Position numbers and translations under genes: made by a program
Source of the DNA: Gnetum montanum
Taxonomy: Eukaryota > Streptophyta > Gnetopsida > Gnetales > Gnetaceae
Reading direction: 5' to 3'
Assembly: GCA_015680685.1 (NCBI GenBank)
Contig: MNCI01025384.1
Location: 197,394 to 261,393, forward strand
Length of the DNA stretch: 64,000 bases
The notes under the pieces: model-generated
Databases searched by the model: none
What the model was told of the DNA's origin: nothing
The model's input: the letters and a program-made list of their open reading frames with translations, nothing else
Shown: positions 57,741 to 64,000 of the stretch, one piece after another
How the letters are laid out: each line of letters opens with the position of its first letter
Position numbering within the stretch: position 1 is the first letter of the stretch

Positions 57741-60534
57741 ATGGCCCCTAAATGTGGACAACAAGGAGGACCTTCTCAAGGTGTGTCCAAACAACCAACA
57801 AGAGGTGGAGGCCAAGCGTCTCCCGAGGAACACACAGAACATGAGGCAAAATCATTTAGCATCCATCAAGAGCCTCTTGTTACTATGCAATTAGGATAGG
57901 CTAAAAGAGAATCCATTGAAGTACCTAAATAGGGACAACATCTCATGTTGTCCCCAGAATGTATTCAAGAAATCCATGATAGGTCCACATCAGCAATCGT
58001 GATCGTGGAACTCAACTTTGGACCTTTCATTGAGTTTGCTCCTAAAGTAGTTAAGGACCAACTCAAAGGATCCCCATTATGGTCCATCCTCTCTGAAAGT
58101 GGTGCTTGGTACTTGGGAGAGACATACCAATTTTGGCACAATAAAGAATAAGGCACCATAGTTGATATTAGTGGTATTTTTGTAGATTTCTCTGCCAAAG
58201 CCACTTTAGAAGTGTTAAATCTTTTGAATACAGGGTCAAAAGTTGCTCACTTGCCCACTCGCTTCAATGCTGATGTGGAAAAAATTTGGTTGAAAAGGAC
58301 GTATGGCAAGAAAGACAAGGTGTATGGAGAGTTGACCCTGAAGGAGAGGATCTATTTCAAAATTGGTACTTATCACATCTTCCCCACAAAAGGATTGAAC
58401 AAAATCTCCACGTATGTGGCCAAAGGAAGTGCTATATTGATGGGCAAGGTTAATGCTAACTTACCCCAACTATATCTCATGGAGATCCTAAGGTGGTTTG
58501 AGAAACACAAGACAGGGAAGTTCACATTTCCCTTTCCTTGTCTCATTAGGAAGCTATGTTGGCATGATGGAATTCTAGGGTACACCAATGATGTCCCTAG
58601 AAGAGCCCAAAATGCTTTGTTTACTAAATTTGATAAAGCCATTAGCCCCAAGGAAAAGTGTTGGTGAGACATTAGAGCTAGAACAAGAATAGACGGTGGG
58701 GCCCACTATAGCTTAAACTGTAGGGCCTAGCCAACTTCAAAGCACAAGGCCCAGTTAACAACAAGAAGTAGGGCCCAACACACACCAGCAAGACCAACCG
58801 CTACCACCATCGCAAGATTATCGACTGTTGATGAGCCATCTCAGGGCCATCATTAAGAAGACCAGCTAGGGAAGTTGTGATGATGCCAATCTCTTCCGAG
58901 TCATCGATGATATTGTACAACCCATAGTCTCCATTAATTGTGCATGAGGCGAGGTGTCAATCCAAACAGGAGGAGGGGAAATGCACTGGTCACAACAGAT
59001 CTCAAGGAGCACTGCATCTTTCTAGGTGCAATTAGAAATCAGTGAAGGGGCCACATTAGTGGTCATGTAGCACTAAGATGCAGCGAGAGCTGCAGAAGTT
59101 GTCACAGATCACATAAAAGAACCGTTTAATTTTCCTATTGTGCCACTGGTAGACTTTATAGGAGCACGTGATGCTCAAACTTTGGCCAATCCCTCGATGA
59201 CTCTTGTGGAGCATGAGGATGTTCTCAATCGGTTGCTACAGATAGGAAAAGTGATGACGTCCTTGTTTGACATCCCTCAAGATGTCATAGTAACTCAATC
59301 AGACCTCATCTCCACCAAAGGGAAGCTAGTCATGGCAGAGATCAGGGCTGAGCATGTAGAAATAGAGTTGGAAAGACTCCAAGAAAATCTTGTTACCTTG
59401 CAAGATGCATAGTGGGATCCATCTCGATTTATTCTCGCAGACCAGCTAGAGTCTTTTAGGATAGAGAAAATTACTAAATTGTTAGCAGAAAATAAGAAAG
59501 TGGCAGAGGAAAAAGAGAAGGCCGATTGAGATGCTTTGAAGGCACAAGCACAGACATATGCACATGCCAAAGCACTCAAGGACTTGCAAGAGGAGAATAA
59601 ACAACTTGCCGCAGACAATCTTCAATTGACCATTGTGAAAAAACAAAAGTAGGTTCTTGAAGAAACTTTTTAGCAGTTGTGAGAACAATTAGTCAGGGTC
59701 AACTAGGACATAAATCACTTAGCTAGAGAAAATAGAACCCTTTCAATGGAGGAGGTGTGCGTAATCCATCAAAAGATGGTAATTGAAATAAGCGTGTGGC
59801 AAAACAAGGCTAAGCAACATGAAAAGCTGAATGAACACTTTAGGGACTAGGTGGGGATGTACAAGCAAGTAGTTGAAAAAGAAATCCATATGGCCAAGAC
59901 CTATATCAACACTCTTAGTACTCAAAACACTGACTGGTAGGCCATATTGGATACCTATGCATTTGTCCATCAAGTAGAGCTCAAAAGTTGGGACCTGTAG
60001 ATACAAGATCTTATAGAGTACATGGAATTAGCAAACTTGCAGTATGCCAACTTAGCCATGTTAATAGAAAGACGCTCGAGAAAAAAGATGGAGAAGCAAG
60101 TAGCTACCACCTATGCAAAATATGAAACATAATTTACTGAGCACAAGAAGACGCTATAGAAACTAGAAGTGGAAAATTCTAAATTAGAGGTGGTTAAGGC
60201 TAGCTACTAGGGACAAAAAAATGTTGTGGCAGACTTGGCTCAATGGCTTATGGAATACCAGGAATACAAGGATAAAGCTAGAGCCTATGAAGAGGAATGA
60301 AAGATATTTGTAGCCTGGTATGTCAAGGCCAACTAGATGTTCCCGCAACTGCCATGTCCATGGAAGGTGCCGACTCCATCAAACATTGGAGCATCAACAT
60401 GGATGGCACAGGACCCCTGAACCGAAGAGGAAAAGCTCTAGGCACTCCTTTAGAGCCATCATTTTCCAAAGCGTAAAGCACAAGATAAAGGGAAGAGACC
60501 CATGGAAGAGCCACTACCACCAGGAACCACATGA
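57741..60534 (+). pseudogene. Accessory ORF of G5: Transposase_32-like domain plus long coiled coil
   Basis: Starts ATG at 57741. The first frame runs to 58667 with TAG at 57897 and 57930, TAA at 58149 and TGA at 58665. It includes NFGPFIEFAPKVVK, LGETYQFWHN and EKHKTGKFTFPFPCLIRKLC, resembling plant transposon protein (Transposase_32) segments. After a frameshift between 58670 and 59140, a second frame runs to about 60534 with ten TAG, three TGA and one TAA up to 60334. This part is E, K, Q, L and A-rich with heptad-like spacing, so a long coiled coil. The tail is basic and proline-rich (GKRPMEEPLPPGTT). No catalytic motif seen; role unknown, perhaps structural. Position matches env-like ORFs of Athila elements, but I see no signal peptide or membrane span. 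Confidence 0.65.
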
Positions 60535-60701
60535 GTTCCAATAAATTATGTAATTTTTTGTTTGTGTCCCAATTTTATCATGTTTAATTCTCCACTACGA
60601 CATGAATAAATTTCTAGTCAGTTAATAATCCCATACCTATCTACTATGTAATCAATTGGGCTTGTTCTCATTTTGTTCAACTCAAGGATGATTTTTCATT
60701 T

Positions 60702-60714
60702 AGTCATGGGGGTA
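60702..60714 (+). other. G5 polypurine tract
   Basis: CATGGGGGTA directly precedes the TGATGA LTR start, as in G3 (36757-36766) and, inverted, in G4. Confidence 0.8.
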
Positions 60715-61588
60715 TGATGAACCATGATTTGTTAGGCTTCGATATCGGACCCGTGATATCAAATCCACGATATTAGGTATGCAATATTGTGACCTAGTTA
60801 ACGATATTGGATACGCGATATCGTGGTTCCTATGTAAGTTTATAAATACCACATTTGTGTGCACATGAAGGGGGGAGTAAGTTAGTGTTAGAGTAGAGTC
60901 TTTTTGTCATTTTTTAGTTCATCTTAACCCTTTTCCCCAGTGCATGCTTATAGTGTGATGATTGTAATTGTATGACACCTTTATTCGAGTGTGACGTACT
61001 TGGACATGCACATGACCAGAAATAAAGATCAAGATTACTTTGTCATTGTAGCATTCACTTAGTTTTAATTGTTTATTATTCTTGTTATTTATTGTTTTCT
61101 TAATTAATATTTCTTACCCTTCATTTACTATCCCTGTTACTAAATGCGAAATGAGTACAACTTAATCATGAGCATTTAAGTGTAACCACTTGGTAATCGA
61201 GTAGCATATCTAGGAGCGCTCAAGTAATATATGCTTGGTAATCCTAGAAGTAGTACATGAGGTCCAAGATGTGTATGGATGATTAAGGACAGATGCTCAT
61301 CACACTTAGGCTAGCTTAGACTTTCTTCTCTCATTTCCTCTTAGCTTAATCAAAGTTATTTTCCATTGTCTTTAGGAGTAGCACTAGTTTAGGACCACAT
61401 CATGCACCTCACTCTGGACTAAATCATATGTGACAAAGCAAATACTAGTCTAGGTGGGAAGACAACAAACTACGATCAATGTGTAACTATCTAGATACCA
61501 CAACTAGCCTGTTTGCAAAGTTTGATTAGATCGTGCGTGAACGCTCGTATTCATATGGTTGAATGTAGGGGTACCTCGCCACTCATCA
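60715..61588 (+). mobile_element. 3' LTR of G5
   Basis: 874 bp, starts TGATGAACCATGATTTG and ends GGGGTACCTCGCCACTCATCA. U3 holds spaced GATATC/GATATT/AATATT units from 60740 to 60830. TATA-like TTTATAAATACC at about 60839. Colinear with 52786-53607. Confidence 0.9.
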
Positions 61589-63505
61589 AGAAGTGGCTCA
61601 TAAATTATGAAGCAAGTATTGTAGGACATGAGTGCAATCCTTGTAGCATAGGATTCAATTTATTAAAGATGAAGAGAAAGTCAAGTCATGCTATATGTAA
61701 CCTGGTCTAGTTTCTTAAATAAGAAAATAAGGCCATCCAAAAGGTTAACATAGAAAAGGAAAAAGAAGAGTAAGGCTTACAAAGAAGTGTTTTGTAAATT
61801 CTAACGGATCAAGATAGTGATTCATAAAACTAGGTTAGAGAAACTAGTATACTTGTATTTATAAAGATAAGTTGAGCTAAGTTTTTGATCAACTAGCAAA
61901 GCACAAAGAAAGATTAAAAGTACATAGTAATATGATTAAGAAGAATGATATGTGTGCACGTTCAAAAATTACACTCTTGTTGAAATGATAAGGTATGTGT
62001 TAGGTTTTCTCATAGACTAAGATCTTTGGGTAATTAGAGTTATCTAAAAGAGGCAAAACAAAATTCTAACATGACATGAGAGCATGGAGATTATCTATGA
62101 GATCAAGTAGTTATGAGTTAAAAAGGAACATAATCATATTTGTAATTATGAAAATGAAGTGATGCATTAATGGAATGTAATGATTCATAAGAAAAAGATA
62201 ATTACATGTGGAAATTGGCAAATTAGCATTATATAATGAAGCAAAGGAGTATGAAACAAAGTATATAACAATGCATTGAAGACTGTAGTCAAGATTGAAG
62301 AGAGAATGAAATTGAAGAACATGAAGATTTTTTGTAAAAAAATGAAGCTTCTAAAAATGATTGTAGAGGAAATGTTAGAGACTCCTACAACATTAGATAA
62401 TCACTGTAATACCAATTCTAATCATCCAATCCTCAAATATCATATAGAGTATATTATTTACATACTTGTACAAATTGAAGACAAGTTGGATAAAGTCCTA
62501 TATTGCTCAAAGAAGAAAGATCACTTTGATAGAAGTTACAAAGACAAAAGATTGTAAGAAGCTAAGAACTGAGATAAGTCCAAAAATTATATGTTCGTCA
62601 CCAAAGGTCTATGAATAAGCCTCAATGCCCAAAATGAAATAAATGGTTAAAACCTTATTATCCCAAATTGCTTAATGTTAAACCTATCCCTTATAACACT
62701 TGAAAGAGATAAGTTACTATAAAACTTAACTTATTTTCTTTATAACCCTACATAAAGAGGAAAAGCAATAAAAAGAAGAAAAATGTTTTGTAATAATTTA
62801 TTTTGTTACGAAATGTCACTGCCAAACAACATAAATTTCTTTATGATTGCACAAGAAACCATAAATAATAAATACATGAAAATCATAATCCCTAATTCAT
62901 GATTCAAGAAGGATTTGAGCAATTTTAAGCAAGGGTTTCTAAGTAAAATAATGAGAATTTTTATTTGTGAGTAGTTGAGGGTTGATTTGTGCTTATTTCA
63001 AATAGTAAAGAAGTGTTTCATGTACTTGCAAAAAGAATCCTCTAAAGAAACTTAACTTTAATGCAGTTATGACTAATAAAGAAGTATTCATGATGCCACA
63101 AATGACCTCATCATAGCTCAAGATTAACTTCAAACTCATTATTACATGATGGTCAAACTATTTATAATTAATGGTGGAACTAACAGTGCATATGTAGCTA
63201 AAAGAGGCCAAGATGAATGGCTACACATATTTTGAAGTCATAGCATCACAACTTATGATAGATAAAGAATTAAACTAGTCCCTGAAGACTTGCTATGATG
63301 ACATTATAGAAATCTTATATTGAAGTAAATATATCTATTTACCCATAAATGAAGAAGTTATTAGATTTACTGCTAAAGATAAAATTTTTTATTTTCCATT
63401 TAATCATGAAGCCCAAGTGTTTGCTTTTCTATCTAAGTAATATATGCAAAATCATCATACAAGTCTTTGGATTAATATTGATCTATTGAATAAATCTATA
63501 AGCTT
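61589..63505. other. Unassigned AT-rich DNA
   Basis: A-rich on the plus strand. A 93-codon frame (62276-62557) is Lys/Ile/Met-rich with no recognisable domain. The stretch near 63330-63440 is codon-like (RFTAEDKIF-like, FNHEAQVF) and may be a degraded accessory ORF, but I cannot confirm this. The phrase GTCTAGTTTCTTAAATAAGAA (61707) also resembles 12960-13130. Confidence 0.35.
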
Positions 63506-64000
63506 TGATAAATCATTGTTGTGTCACATCGACAAACCCTCATTGACATGGCCTCATTGATGGGGTCCCATCTACATGGTGTTGCCCCATCAATGGGGCT
63601 GTGTTGACATAGCGTTTATTGTGTGTATGGGGCCTTGTTGATGCAGGCTAGCAATAAAATTATAAATATGCATTCATAGCCATGTTTATGGGAGTCATGT
63701 CATAGTTGTAGCAGAGCTCTTATAGTTTTTTTAGTTAAACGTTAGAATATTTCTCTGAGTGCTCATAGTAGGAGTCAAAAAGTGTATGAAGCTTTATTCG
63801 AGCACTGTTGTACCTAAACCACATCAGTGTGAATGGCAATAAAGGCAAATCTTTTGATCAAACCTTACAACACTTAGAAGATATTAATGATTTATTTATC
63901 CATTTATTGTTTTCATTAATTATGAAATTAATTAATCTAAATTAAGCTAAATTATACTTTAAGAGATTAGTTAATTAATTAAGATAAATATATTAAGCAC
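63506..64000 (+). mobile_element. LTR of the same Gypsy lineage, cut by window end
   Basis: Starts near TGATAAATCATTG. It has U3 repeats of the ATTGATGGGGTCCCATC / CCCCATCAATGGGG type, TATA-like AAATTATAAATATGC at 63657, and then a region colinear with the reverse complement of the G2 LTR (GTTAGAATATTT...GAGTGCTCATAGTAGGAGT, AATGGCAATAAAG). No polypurine tract precedes it, so it is either a 5' LTR or a solo LTR. Confidence 0.65.

Larger units (their letters stand above)
52786..61588 (+). mobile_element. Gypsy element G5, pol-less, with gag and accessory ORF
   Basis: 5' LTR (about 52786-53607), primer-binding site, gag, spacer, accessory ORF, polypurine tract, 3' LTR (60715-61588). About 8.8 kb. 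No protease, RT, RNase H or integrase signature lies between the end of gag (55759) and the accessory ORF (57741). No target duplication was found: the right flank is AGAAG and the left edge is not sharply defined. Same lineage as G1-G4. Confidence 0.85.

Noticed and set aside
57741-58667. Envelope-like gene (as in Athila) for the accessory ORF
   Set aside because: Position fits, but I see no signal peptide, cleavage site or membrane segment, and the C-terminal part is coiled coil; the Transposase_32-like reading fits better.
57741-60534. Idea that TAG is reassigned to glutamine because so many in-frame TAGs sit in an otherwise good coiled-coil frame
   Set aside because: The PUB gene and host context give no sign of a changed code, TGA and TAA stops are also present, and C-to-T decay at CHG sites explains the pattern.

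Overview
This window looks like plant nuclear DNA, most likely from a species with a very large, slowly purged genome such as a gymnosperm. The species is inferred from style (old nested LTR retrotransposons around an isolated gene island), not proven. I see no bacterial, organellar or viral gene set. One intact cellular gene stands out: an intronless U-box/ARM E3 ubiquitin ligase of the PUB25/PUB26 type at 44555-45832 on the minus strand. Almost everything else is decayed LTR retrotransposon.

Layout. 1-5383: 3' part of a SIRE/Maximus-like Copia element with gag, no pol, an accessory ORF and a 3' LTR. 5384-12777: 3' part of a plus-strand Gypsy element (G1: RNase H, integrase, accessory ORF, 3' LTR) carrying a SINE-like insertion. 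13304-39167: minus-strand Gypsy element G2 with gag, protease, RT, RNase H, integrase and accessory ORF, flanked by the 5-bp duplication CTTAG. G2 is split by plus-strand element G3 (24531-37593, near-duplication ACTCT/ACTCC), which is split by minus-strand element G4 (28264-35315, duplication AAGGG). That is a three-level nest. 39173-52785: gene island with the PUB gene, simple repeats, several local duplications and a 546-bp perfect inverted repeat that is probably an assembly error. 52786-61588: plus-strand Gypsy element G5 with gag and accessory ORF but no pol. 61589-63505: unassigned AT-rich DNA. 63506-64000: an LTR of the same kin, cut by the window end.

All the Gypsy elements belong to one lineage (Athila/Tat-like by primer-binding site and layout). 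They share LTR termini TGATGA...TCATCA, a primer-binding site resembling the 3' end of tRNA-Asp, a polypurine tract ending GGGGGTA, and an accessory ORF between integrase and the 3' LTR. That ORF has an N-terminal domain resembling the 'putative plant transposon protein' (Transposase_32) family and a long coiled-coil C-terminus. G2 is the only copy with a recognisable full gag-pol. G3 and G5 both pass from gag straight into the post-integrase spacer, so they look like a pol-less subfamily that would depend on G2-like relatives. The Copia element also lacks pol and carries an ORF that looks like the same domain.

The most interesting points are this accessory-ORF architecture with U3-like DNA and a TATA box upstream of it in both superfamilies, the strong excess of TAG among in-frame stops (a likely footprint of CHG-methylation decay at CAG codons), and the probable misoriented contig upstream of the PUB gene.
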